From NCBI GenBank assembly GCA_943736015.1, contig OX031057.1:37906501-37970500 (forward strand): DNA of 64,000 nt, read 5' to 3'. This document shows, in pieces, positions 52,898-64,000 of the stretch. The notes under the pieces were generated by a model. The model was not told the origin of the DNA and did no database searches. It saw nothing but the letters and a program-made list of their open reading frames with translations. A program made the translations under genes and the position numbers. Numbering within the stretch: the stretch's first letter is position 1; each line of letters starts with the position of its first letter. The stretch comes from Tridacna crocea (taxonomy: Eukaryota; Mollusca; Bivalvia; Cardiida; Cardiidae).

Positions 52898-53110
52898 AAA
52901 AAAAAAAAAAAAAAAACAGCGAGGGAGCGAGAGAATGAAAAGAAAAAAAAAAATGGTATGAAAATGTACGAAAATGAAAGGTTTAATGAAAGTAAATTTG
53001 AAAAAAAAAAGTAAAAAGCGAAAAAAAAAAAAACTTTAAAAATATAGAAGAAGAAGGGGAAGAAAAAGATGAAGAAGAAAAAGTACACGCAATATATAAA
53101 AAAAAAATAC
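52898..53110 (+). repeat. Purine-rich low-complexity tract
   Basis: Long A runs with G, such as GAAGAAGAAGGGGAAGAAAA. The frame on the other strand is poly-Phe/Leu and not a gene. Confidence 0.85.
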
Positions 53111-53371
53111 TGTATAACCGAGAACAAGCCTGACTTAAACACCATTCTGTTCTGTTTTCCTAAGATTAATTAACATGATCAAGAAGTGGGTACACTCTAA
53201 ATGAGCTAAGAACAATAAAAACAACGGAAAACAACATTTTATTGCCCCAAATGTGCGAAATCGTTTTATCTTTATGGCACAACCACAGTTCGCCTGATTA
53301 CGAAATCATAATTTTGGAATAAAGTTCCAAGTTCACACTTTGTTTGAAGGAAATGTGTGTTTAATGGTAGT

Positions 53372-53600
53372 TTAACCCTTTACCCCATAAGGCATTCCTA
53401 TGGTATCTCTAACTGACCCGAAATAATAGCAAGGATGAAGCCGTTTCTTAAGTGTATATGACACCTTTTAATAGTGTAGAAAACATTGTGACAAAAGGTG
53501 AAATTGCTCGTCACGAGCAATTTCACCTTTTGTCACAATGTTTTCCAAAGGCTCCTACAAGCAGGGCGTCGAAATGAGTATCTAAGGCGTAAAGGGTTAA
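53372..53600 (+). mobile_element. TPM-B MITE, full length, perfect palindrome
   Basis: 229 bp TTAA to TTAA; arms AAAACATTGTGACAAAAGG and so on with no mismatch over 32 bases each side of a single C. The reference for TPM-B. Confidence 0.96.
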
Positions 53601-53796
53601 CGCTTTACCATACGACAAAACTTTAGACTTAATTACTTTCAAAGTATTTGCAGTCGACAAATCAAATAAAGCACCACTAATGTAAGTTGTCAATTAAAAA
53701 GGTAGAAAACATTTTGGAAAAGGTAGCCCCTTTCTCAAAGTTTTCTATGGCTTTCGCTCCTATGGTCTTTAAATTTGGATTTGTGTGTTAAAGGTT
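53597..53796 (+). mobile_element. TPM MITE, decayed, sharing TTAA with TPM-B
   Basis: TTAACGCTTTACCATACGAC and TTTGCAGTCGACAAATC; hairpin reduced to GGAAAAGGTAGCCCCTTTCT. Confidence 0.75.
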
Positions 53797-54295
53797 TGAT
53801 GGGCTATTGTTTCCATGTTCAACCGAAAACTGAGTGCAGTTTACTTACAATAGAATAGATGGCCCTGAGTAACGTGCGCGCCCATGTATACAAATCTATT
53901 AAAGCTTGTTAGAAATTACTAGAAAACAGTTCGATAACTTTAGATTTCAGGCAACCAAATCTTATACTTGTGCAACTTTTCAGACATTGATTGAGGAAAA
54001 AACAAATGTGGCCAAAATGTTTGGATGTGACTTGAAATAATAGAAAGCAATGTACGATGGTTACCAATGAGCATTTTCTATGACTGTAGATAAATTCTGC
54101 TGTGTCGCTAAATTCTGAAACTAGCCTTTCAGAAAGTCTCGGCCAGTTAAAAGACAAATCTAGAAATTATGGACAAAAAGTAGGAATGCACTGTCAGCAC
54201 GGAATTCAAAGTTGACGCATGAATGACGTGAACTTCTACTCAAATACGTAATGCGATTCATGGTGTCTGGTACAAATATAAAAACAATCACTGAC

Positions 54296-56085
54296 AGACA
54301 AGAGGTGTACACATACACAAATTCATGTTAGATGAAACTGCAGATACAGATAATTACAACAAATTTCTTTGTTTTGTGCCTTGTCACAGATCTGTTAGAA
54401 TACTTAACGGTGACACACCACTTCGAACTGCTTCTGCACAGGTGACACATCACTCAGAATTGCTTCCGAATCGAACTGTCCAGAATTGTCTCATATGAAA
54501 ATTTGAAACCAAGTTCTCCTCCTACACTTTTTATTCCGGGAAAATGGAAAGGCAGGTCCAAAATATGTTTCTTGTGCTGATTTGATGTTTTATTTGGAAA
54601 TTGAGTACAACTTCATGTTTCTTTGAGCACCATTTTGTGACTGACAATATGCATTAAATTCATGCATAAAATGAATCTACAACCAGGAGGGGTCTATGTT
54701 TCACCGATGTTGTACTATGATAGTTTGCAAGAGAGAGAATAACAAAATTCGAAGAAGTTTAGATGCCTTTCTTTTTTAAAAAGCTATTGGGTAGGTTACT
54801 GGACATATTTTTTATTGCATTTGACAACAAAACTTTGGATTTGCCGATAAAGATATGTACAGCAGAGGGTCCGAAAAGGTAAAAAACCCCTCTATTTTCA
54901 ATGAAGCAAAAACATTGATGGAACACGAAGCATGTTGTGAACCTTGGACACATTAAAAATTTTGGATTTGGAATGTTTTTTTTTTCTTCACAAGGACAAC
55001 AGACACAGAAACGCAGTGAGCTGAAGACTACACGTCGTCAACACTGGTAGAACTGTAATACGATAGACGAAAGATATAAACACTTGATAGCCAGATGAGT
55101 TATTAATGTAACAAAACATGATGAAAGCCTTTAACTTATTATCCCTTGTGTTACGAACAATAGCTTGCAGTAAAACTCCAATCAGACAATTGAGACAGTT
55201 AAGACAAGGCTTCTTGACATGAACATACAACACACAGAAACGCTAAGTTAATTGAAGAATAACTGACTGCACGCCAATAAAGCGAGTTCTGGCTCTGTCT
55301 GGTCATTTATAAATCCTTAAACAAAGGATGTAAACAAATGATTATGCTAAATGAAACTACAGATTATAAGAAGTCGGTCTTTTTCCTTGAATCCTGCCTT
55401 CTCACAGACATGTCAAAACACTTAACAGACAACTCTTCCAACGGTTTCTGAGTCTATTACACCACTCCCGAATGCTTCCGGGCGGTAGCTCTTGACAAAA
55501 ATAGTCCCATTTGAGAATTCGAAACCAAACATATCTGCTGCAATTTTTAATCAAAGAAGCCGGAAAGACAGGTCTAAATTAGATTTTGGTGTTGATTTGA
55601 TGATATCTGTCGAAAATGGGTGGAAGTTTAATTCTTGTAGAATTATTTTGTGCCAATGACCACATAAAGAAAACTGGTCTATATTTGGAAAGGACCTGTT
55701 TTCACTCAGCGATCTACATACTCGTTGTGTTGGAGCTGATCAACAACAAAAACAACAACAACAACGACAACGACGCATACCCAATCGGTTGAGGTGCCTA
55801 TGTTGTAATAAGACTCATAATTTCTGGAAAAGAAATAATACTTAAAGAAGAGAGATGTAAACGCTTGATACCAACGCGAGATGAAACTACAGATAATGAT
55901 AATTACAACATTATGAGATGGTTGTATGTTTAGTATTGGTTATGTTTGATATTTTGGATGTTATTTTGCGCAGATGTCACTATGAGAAACTATTTACTTA
56001 CAAGCTACAACTTTCCTCGAATTCTGCCTTGTTTCAGAGATTGACTCTTCATCCAGCTGATTTTTTTTGTCTAGAAACACATTCA
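54296..56085 (+). repeat. Degenerate segmental repeat, about 0.5-1 kb period
   Basis: Similar stretches at 54296-54650, 55327-55690 and 55850-56080: each has GATGAAACTRCAGAT-like DNA, then TGCCTTGTCACAGA or TGCCTTCTCACAGA, then AACACTTAAC. Also ACAGAAACGC at 55005 and 55232. No frame is kept between the units. Confidence 0.6.
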
Positions 56086-56139
56086 AAAAAGATGCCTTTC
56101 ACCATCGTACAAAACGATTCCGTGTGTTCATTAGCGTTC

Positions 56140-56660
56140 GGTGGGCCTTTGAAAACAATGTGGGGAAAAAATGATGGCCTTGCATTTTTGTCTCTTCCGA
56201 CATTGTTTTCTGTCCTTTATAAGGCAAGTTCCATAATTTGAGCCATTTTCAATTTGTAGTCTGAAAATGGTTTACATTAAAATAAGTATATTTTGTCGTT
56301 TGGTGGAGATTAAAGAGATATCTAAATCTTTAATATAAATATATATATTACATTTAAAATCGAATCGGAAGCCGACGTTTTGTGCACTCTTTGCCAAACG
56401 GCAAACAATAGACTTGTTCAACTTGAAAGAGTTGCAGATGACAAATTAAATGCGACTAATGAGCTTGCATGTGTGTTTGTCGGAGTAAAGAAAAGGGAGA
56501 ATAAATGGGACATGGGGAAATGCTGGTCATCAGCATTTTCTTCTTTTTCTCATCATTACCTCCTGTCGTATTCAAGACAAAAAACAGTCTGTGAGTCACA
56601 TCAAATATTTCGTCTACAATTGCTTTAAATATGGACAGGTCTATTTCTTTTTTCGGTAAA
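56140..56660. mobile_element. Two decayed TPM copies
   Basis: 56140-56310: TTTGAAAACAATGTGGGG and TTTTGTCGTTTGGTGGAG. 56380-56660: CTTTGCCAAACGGCAAAC, AAATGCTGGTCATCAGCATT. Confidence 0.65.
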
Positions 56661-56819
56661 TATTAAAATAATTATTTGAGCACAGTGTATAAGATTACCG
56701 GTAAGGAATTAAAATTAGTAACCTTCAACTCATAGAGAGCTAAGAGATCCCACCAGACGTATTTAGTCTAAACGCAAGCACCAGATAAATGCAGCTCCAA
56801 GGTTGATTTTGTCTGTAGT

Positions 56820-57110
56820 GTTTAAGCAAAGCGAACAGTGCAGATAAAGGATTCTCTGCAATCTGATCTTGATCTGTACTAGCTTCTATAAGCCACTTAA
56901 GTTGTAAAGGGCGCTTCAAAGATTGAATAGCTGAAAGTAATCTTTAACTGCACATCAAAATATGACATTATTTCAATGTTTGTTTTTTCGATAAGCAAAG
57001 TAACGTCACCGTTTTGTAAAGGGTAGATCCAAGATCAAACTGCACGTGCTATGCTGTCCGATCTTGACCTACACTGTCCGCTAAAGTGCATGGAGTCGCA
57101 GGGAACAGCC
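56820..57110. mobile_element. Two GATCAAGATCAGACTGCA hairpin MITE copies
   Basis: 56833-56905 with CTGATCTTGATCTGTACT; 57028-57105 with GATCCAAGATCAAACTGCAC and CCGATCTTGACCTACACTG. Confidence 0.6.
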
Positions 57111-58325
57111 CAATGGTTAGTTTCTATGAACTCAGTGTGGGTAACATTATTTTCTTCTACAAGCAAACAAGACAAATTACTTCCAGTCTTGCAATTATTC
57201 TTTTTACCTCTAGCTTAGAGTACAACACTTCTCGCGATCTTTCGCTGATAACTATAAGATCAGTACAGCAATTGCCTGCTTGCCGTATGCACGTGGTTTA
57301 TGTCTGTAGTGGTACTGTTACAATAGCGAATGATTGATTATGATATTATGGATGTACACGAAACTTTGGGGGAAGATTCTTGTATAAGTTTTGTCTTTGG
57401 AATTTATCTTGTTTTATTTGGCGTTTGTGTACGGACGTGAATAGATATTTTATCACCTTTGAGGTAAGTTTGGAATCGAACATATCAGAACGGACAATTT
57501 ATTCACACATACCATACTAGGTACATTGTCTATTAGCATAAGTTCTTAATCTTTAATGAATAGCGTCACTTATTTATAAACATACCTATGGAGTGGTAAT
57601 AGAACTAAAGACAGCAAGAAACCATTAGGAATTATAACACAGTTAATTTGCATGTTGTAATTCTGCTTTCAGACATTCTTTGAAACACTTCATTACTCCC
57701 TTGTGTGTGCTAGTCAACGGTACTATACGAAAGGTTACATTATTTCAGCAACTGTGAGGTACATGTATATTAGGTTTGTAACAAAACAGTATATTGCATT
57801 TCTAAATTTGATAGATAGTATATATGTATATACACGTATATTACTTTTTTTTTTTACAGTGAATTACACCTTTTTCGTGTCTCGGCTTTGTTGTTTTGCT
57901 GAAGATTTCGCATATATTTTGGGGAGTTTAGGCTCTAACAGTATTGCCTGTGTTTATCAAAATCAGATGTCACATATTTTGGATATACATTGTTAGATAT
58001 CATGATCCCATATGCTTTATATATAACAAGGAAACCATATAGATTCAAAATTGGACTGTATAAATGTATCTCTTTCAGCGTATTTTTTTAAAACAATTTC
58101 TTGTATTTCTATTTTTGTTGGTAGATATAGCTAAGATAAGCATTTTTTTTATGCTACAGTTCTTTTACCTCATCTTTAATGGCCTATGTATATATACAAT
58201 TGACGGTATTTATTAAAGAAAACCATATTTTGAGATAACTGTATTATGTATACATCTGAATAAAATGTCTGTTTTACTATTATTATAATTTTTTTGAAAA
58301 AGAGGGGGGGGGGGGCATTACTAAA
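57111..58325. other. Intergenic, no gene seen
   Basis: Very AT-rich; poly-G run at 58303-58313. Open frames are short and hydrophobic only because of T content. Confidence 0.5.
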
Positions 58326-58500
58326 AAAATGTTGAACTAGTCGCATATTGAAAGTATTTGCAAACGACAAATTCAATGTGAATCAAAAAGATAAAAATGC
58401 CTTTGGACGTGTAGAAAACATTTCGGTGAATAGGAGAAAATGGAAAATGTTGGTTACCATTCAAAAGCATTTCTCTTCAAGATCTGTAAAACCTTGTATG
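58326..58500 (+). mobile_element. TPM MITE, decayed
   Basis: GAAAGTATTTGCAAACGACA and GTAGAAAACATTTCGGTGAA; a hairpin relic ATGTTGGTTACCAT. Confidence 0.55.
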
Positions 58501-60620
58501 GTGATAGATAATCAGAAATCGTTGTTATGGAATTTATCGGTATTGTCTGCTTTTAGTTGGATCTACTGTGTTATATTCTGAAAAGACAACAACGAGAAGT
58601 ACAATGCAGGCATAAATGGAATAGTAACAAAAAATATCAATTTGACACCTTGAATGAATCAGGGTTATCTCGTAAAGTCCAGATTTATATCGCAACATAG
58701 ATGTCAGAGAAATCTCCTGTTATTCCGTATCGTTACTGCAGATCTATGAGTAACGGAAGAAACCTTTCTATAATTGTAACACACAGATTGTCTAAACAGA
58801 TCGTGACAGAACGTGGCAGCATCTAGATTTGTGAGTAACCATAGAAATATTTCTAGAAATATAACATGCAGCAGGCTAAAAGTGGCGAATTCTAACTGAG
58901 AAATAGTTAAAATAGCCATTCCCTTATGATAATTTATACATTTGCCGCAAATTGTGTTATTCCTTTTATATCTTTATCGATGGGAATACATAGAGTGAAA
59001 ATTAAAGATGCATAAACCAGAGAGTAAACCAACGCTGTTAAAAGTTTCCAGTGCGTAGAATCTAGATAGCTATGTAAACGTGGGGAAAAATGGATATAAG
59101 GTGTGTAGGATAAAGGGACGCCAAGGATTTCTCTTCGATTTAATTCAGAAACTGTGGTTGTATTATCTATGACCAGCTGCAATAGAACGAAATTCATTTT
59201 CTATCCGCCGTAATCTATACAATCTTGTAACCGGCAGGGGAAACATTTGGCATGAAGAGATACAGGAATAATTATAGTTTCATAAAATATTGATAAAATT
59301 GATTACAAAACTGAATGAAAACGAATAAAGGTGCATCTTTCCTAAAAAATATAGTGTGCCGACAATAAATTCTATACATGTAATCAAACTCTCTGAGGAA
59401 ACATTTACCGCCAATTCTCAGTAAGAGTACCAATTCCAGTGGAAAATGAAAATTAAATGATTGCAATCATTTCCTTTTTCAAAGCATTATATTGTATAAT
59501 ATTTCGGGAAACATAATTATGCTGCCAAATGCATGCACATGAATTTTGCATAATTGAACGTTTTGTCTTCCGTGACGTAAACAACACTGTCATGCAGCCT
59601 TGACTGAATAGAAATAAACACCAATTTTTGATGGAACTCTGTACCTAATAACTTTAAACTGTATGATACAAAATGACTCGCTATATGATGTCATATTGAT
59701 TGAACTAAATCTGTTAATGATAACGTAAATATAGATAAAAATTCAAACCACTACGTTTGAATTTTTCGCAGCATTTCATCTTCAAATATAGCAAAAATGG
59801 TTCACTTGTGTAAACGGGGCTATATATATATCAACTTTGTTTACTTTCCAATATTTAATGATGTAAAAGTCGCGTAAATATCGGTTAGGTAAATCTAATA
59901 GTCGGGTTATATTGCTCAAGTAGAAGTTCAAAAGTAGTCACGTAAATACTTTGTAAAATAAAAGCGTTAAGAACGCTGAAGTGGTATTTGTCAAGGAAAC
60001 CCATTGCATGGAATCAATAGTTTGAAAGAAAAAAAGACATATTGTTCAAATATTGGCTTAAATGCAAATGAATACCTTTTCGGTTGAAGGGAGAGTACTT
60101 ATGTACCTTAAAACTATAATTTTGAAATATCTTTAGCCTTTTACATTTAATTTTCAACATTACAATCAATTACTTCGATCGATAAATAATCATGAGCAAT
60201 CAAACGGAGTAGCGTGCAATCATAGGACGAACAAGCCATGGAACAAATTGGTTTTGGAACGAAAAAGTCCAGCGTCAGTAGGCAAATTTGTATCATTGCG
60301 CCAATAAAAGGCTATGAGCGAGAGAAGCTATTTTCAATCAAAATTAAAAATCTCAATGATCGATGGCCTCGCCCAATGTATTTTAAAATACTGGGTTTAT
60401 TTCCTACGGCTTTGCACAAAATAAGACACATGGTTATCAAAATTCAATCTTGAACTCATAGTGGTATTGTCTTCGACAAATACCACAAAACGTTTCCTCT
60501 TGCTATGACTTTGATGCCTTCTAAGAGCAAAGTAATAAAAACGTAGTAATTGTATTGGTTGCTTAATGAAAATGGTACATTTCTTATGCCAAGAGAGACA
60601 AAATTTAACTGTGGTTTGTT
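58501..60620. other. Intergenic, no gene seen
   Basis: AT-rich DNA with no repeat of the above families. The longest frame, 87 codons at 58934-59197 on the minus strand, has no recognised motif. Confidence 0.5.
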
Positions 60621-61420
60621 AACTTACAACAACCCTTTTATGGTATTTAAATTCAGGATGCACATATTTCACAGAATAAAAATTTGAGGACATCTTTTCT
60701 CCAGACTTGCTTTGGCTGCAAAATTAGATCAGTATACACGAAAATATTTTACTCTGGTAACTCACAACCGTGGTTTATTGAACGATAAACAACGATAAAA
60801 AGATATTTGCTGACGTAGACTATTGGGATGCACATGAAATATTTCTTTAAAATGAAAGTTTAAATACATCTTCAGAAGTGTAACAGGGCATGGGGACATC
60901 GCATGAAAATCGCTTTTCATTGCATTCTATCTTATTTTTCATAAACATTTCATATGCTACACAGCTTTATGTGATTTGGCAATTCAATACTTATAGTAAA
61001 AGCTTCTGACCAGATAGACATGTCTAGATCTATGATTTTAATATCGCTGATCAATACCCAGAGATATCTAAAAATATCGTTTTATTTGTTTTATTGAGAT
61101 TGATTAAATTCAATAGTTTGTGACAACATGTTCTTCTTACCAAGGATTAATGCACAAAATATGCGAAATATGTACTTATTATCAAGCTTTGGTGTAAAAA
61201 AAAAAAAAATGAGAAACATAATGCAATACTTGTTAACCACGGCTTACGTCCGTTTATGCCATAAAAAGAAATATTTGAATAAATTGTTACCTATATTTAA
61301 TGCACAAAATTTGTGAAAACATGAACTTTTCTACCAGGGTCAAAGGTACTTAAGTTTGCGTAAACATTTACTTCTTACCGTGGTTTGATGCATGAAGATA
61401 TGTGAAAACGTATGGCAAAA
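60621..61420. repeat. Loose repeats of a CTTACCNNGGTTTAATGCAC word
   Basis: Variants at 60621, 60758, 61136, 61225, 61287 and 61373, often followed by AAATATGTGAAAAC. Spacing is irregular (60-300 bases). Confidence 0.5.
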
Positions 61421-61609
61421 GAAATTACTTGTCCCGGACAATTTCTTTTTGTCATGTTTTCACGAGTGGTCTGCATCACAAAAGATGGTTGACTTTGCAG
61501 GTGGTCATTGACTGATAACGTCTAGTAGCATCATTTTAATATATCGCACTGTCTTCCCTCGTCAGAAATCATACCATTTTCTCACGATTATCTTGGGATA
61601 AATCATCGA

Positions 61610-61730
61610 TTTACTTTAAAAACCTCTTAACTACAGCTTGAAACAAGTTCTAGCTACGAGGCTTTTGAAGTATACAGAGAAACAAGCTGTAGTTATGAGG
61701 TTTTTCTTAAGTAAACCGACGAAATATACT
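61610..61730. repeat. Relative of the 34103 hairpin, with an extra arm
   Basis: AACCTCTTAACTACAGCTTG, then TAGCTACGAGGCTTTTGAAG, then ACAAGCTGTAGTTATGAGG and AAGTAAACCGACG: three copies of the arm in alternating orientation. Confidence 0.75.
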
Positions 61731-62441
61731 CTGTTGATTGATGTATTGAGCAGTGTTAGTCCCCCACCCCCACATGACTTCATAAACAAAGAATGTGCAA
61801 GATATTCTAAAACATAACAAGACATGCTTTTCTACACAGATTTTTGGCAACATATCGCTACCTCGTCTATAGTTGTCTTTGGATAACTGATACGTGGAAA
61901 CATGGTATGGTATATAGCGAAGGCGTGAGTATGATGCAATAAAATTGTCCAAGCAAAACTAAGTGATAAGTGTCTACATAGCCATCTGCCGACCACTGCT
62001 TTTGTTTCTCGAACCATATGTCAAAACATGTGGCAAAAAGAGACATTGCCCTTGACGATGATATGGACATTTTAGATTTTCCGACCATACTTGATAAATG
62101 ACGAGCGGCAGATTTTTTTGTCGAACAAATTGTTCTTTGGTTTGTGATGTAGCTTTAATTAAATGGCCAATATTACAGATAAACACAATTATTGTTGTTA
62201 CCTTGAAACTGACTTGAGTAGGTTGAAAAATTTCATTTCAATGAAACTTAAGAAACTATATAACATAACTACAGGCGAATTTCGGCATTTCTTCTAAATC
62301 TAAATCAAAATCAGTGCTCGCCTTTGGTTTCACACCATAACCTTTTGCCACATTAAGAAAGAAAGACTGTACAACTTTGACTCGTTACTCTAATTTAATT
62401 TCAAAATATAAGATCAATGAACTATATGTACACAGATATTT

Positions 62442-62560
62442 AACCTTTAGGCAGCTAAGCACGACTACATGACCTGTGCGAACAGTGAAGTTCAAGATCA
62501 GGCTATAGATACAGAACGCGCAGTCTGGCCGACGATCTTCACTGTTCGATAAAAAATTGA
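62442..62560. mobile_element. GATCAAGATCAGACTGCA hairpin MITE
   Basis: TTTAACCTTTAGGCAGCTAA start, GCGAACAGTGAAGTTCAAG, AACGCGCAGTCTGGCCGACG, ATCTTCACTGTTCG end. Confidence 0.7.
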
Positions 62561-62680
62561 AATAATAGAAATGGTGGGTTTTACGAACGGCTTAACATTT
62601 TCATTTCACATATGTAACAGGTTTAGGTTTCCATAAATGACACCTCAACCGATTGTGTTCTACTGTAACCTACATGTATC

Positions 62681-62909
62681 TCAACCCTTTACCAAACGAC
62701 AAAATTCAAGACTGGTCCGTATTGAAAGCGCTTGCAGACGACTAAATAAACATAACTCAAACAATGATATTTACTTCCAGCAGGGTAAAAAACATTGTGG
62801 GAAAAGGAGAAAATGCTGGTTACCAGCATTTTCTCCTTTTCCCACAATGTTTTCAAAAGGCTTCTTCCTCAGGGTCGTAAAAACCAGGGATTGTTTGGTA
62901 AAGGGTCGA
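62681..62909 (+). mobile_element. TPM MITE, full length, perfect palindrome
   Basis: 229 bp. End sites are TCAA and TCGA, not TTAA, so either mutated or inserted at a variant target. Confidence 0.92.
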
Positions 62910-62983
62910 TCGAGCCAACTATGCAATACTAACGGAACTCGTCCATAGGGATGGAATATAGACAGGTATTCTCGTAAAGTAAA

Positions 62984-63036
62984 ATGGCGGGAGAGGATAT
63001 ATCTCAACTTTGTGATACGGACGAATTGTTCTGTCA
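62984..63036 (+). CDS. Possible first coding exon of an unknown gene running right
   Basis: ATG in a good context (AAAATGGCGG), 17 codons plus two bases (MAGEDISQLCDTDELFC), then CA|GTAATT, a passable donor. Read through, it stops one codon later. The acidic, Cys-containing start looks like real protein. I do not recognise the gene and no second exon is evident before 64000. Confidence 0.3.
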
Positions 63037-63039
63037 GTA

Positions 63040-64000
63040 ATTAGTCAAAAGTAGATGTAAATATCAATCTGTAATGCTGTCGGGCACCTGTTGTTTGTTC
63101 GGCTAGCCGAGGTCAGATAACAGAAGCAGATTATTTCTTTTGTATGATTGATTAAAATTATGCCAGTTTTCACAGTGCTCATGAATAAAATATTTCTTGT
63201 TTTCCTTACGCTTCCTAGACTTTGATCTATGAAATACTTGTAAACCTGTACACATGCTCTTAATTAAGACAATTGATTAAAACAAACCAGCTTAAGCAAA
63301 AATGCACTTTTTCTGTACTAAATGTGCACGAAACTACAAAGTTATATGAATTATGTACTCCCTTTTTTCGCATACCTCATTCATAAATTCTAGTGCTTTC
63401 AGAGATCTCCTTGCTCTCTTTTAATTCAATATGTGCATTTATTTCAATTTTTAGACTATCTGCATCACGCACTAAACTTAGAATTAAAGCAAAAACTTGC
63501 TTAGTTTAAACATATTTTATTCCATATAATAACATTTATCAATCATTTGCAACAACATATTGCGAAAAGGATCGAAACGAAAGTATCAAAGTTTATAAAG
63601 TTCCTCTTCCTAAAGAAAAAAATGCTTGAGCATGAACTTCTTTAATCAATCAATACTGGGTACCCCCTTTCTAGATCAAAGGTTTTTCATGGCGCCAAAA
63701 GGAAGCTTTGTTTTACTATTGTTGGGTAAATCTATGGACACTGAAAAACACAGTACGGTAAGAAGTCTGGAGTTGGTATAAGGATACTGAAGGATAATTT
63801 TAATAAATTTATTTTATAAATTATTGATTTAAAAAAAGGCCAGAAAAAGCACATCTCGTTATTTGAGTGCCACTCTATTATTCGTCTAAAACGCCTTCCA
63901 TATGAACGAGACTATTATCTTATCGTCGTGTTAAGAGATAACTTATTCTTCCACCGTTCAGTATTAAGATTTCAATTACAACAGATCTATGTTTCATTTA
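63040..64000. other. No further feature seen
   Basis: AT-rich; would be intron or intergenic depending on the candidate exon at 62984. Confidence 0.5.

Noticed and set aside
52870-53145. 91-codon Phe-rich membrane-like protein
   Set aside because: It is the complement of a poly-A/purine tract; the composition is explained by low complexity.

Overview
The window looks like nuclear DNA from a bivalve mollusc. It is AT-rich, has small phase-matched exons in long introns, and carries tRNA-derived SINEs and many short palindromic DNA elements (MITEs). The phylum is inferred from the repeat style and from two animal-type proteins; a heterodont bivalve is my best guess and is not proven. There is no bacterial-type gene, CRISPR array, rRNA or convincing tRNA gene.

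Two protein genes can be read exon by exon, both on the minus strand. (1) The 5' part of a DHX9/RNA helicase A orthologue has five coding exons between 4412 and 1039. They give dsRBD1, a linker and the start of dsRBD2; the helicase core lies beyond base 1. (2) A complete UCHL5 (UCH37) deubiquitinase gene has 11 coding exons between 29743 and 14227, coding for 324 aa with the catalytic triad intact. UCHL5 lies upstream of DHX9 in the same orientation, with about 9.8 kb between the UCHL5 stop and the DHX9 start codon.

Everything else is intronic or intergenic DNA built from repeats. The dominant family is a ~229 bp element, called TPM here, that ends in TTAA and has a 65-nt core palindrome (two 32-nt arms around one base). 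I see about 22 near-complete copies, four of a second subfamily (TPM-B), and some 20 decayed ones. An empty site at 46458-46461 and two filled sites show TTAA target duplication, as for piggyBac-type transposition. The subfamilies differ at five arm positions, each matched by the pairing change in the other arm. Other families are ~190 bp palindromes centred on a CCAAT/ATTGG pair, two types of tRNA-headed SINE, a 260 bp element with a 9-bp duplication (Mutator-like), a 620 bp foldback with CACTGTG ends and a 5-bp duplication (Transib/RAG-like), small GATCAAGATCAGACTGCA and GCCTGCGCAGG foldbacks, and several degenerate tandem arrays.

Layout: 1-4412 DHX9 exons and introns; 4413-14226 intergenic, with a possible DHX9 5' untranslated exon at 6736; 14227-29743 UCHL5; 29744-31430 UCHL5 upstream region with two large palindromes; 31430-64000 gene-poor repeat DNA, with two weak candidate first exons at 45292 and 62984. 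The two genes do not form a pathway: one product unwinds dsRNA and R-loops, the other trims ubiquitin at the proteasome and in INO80. Their introns are loaded with perfect palindromes that would be dsRNA hairpins in the pre-mRNA, the kind of substrate known for DHX9.
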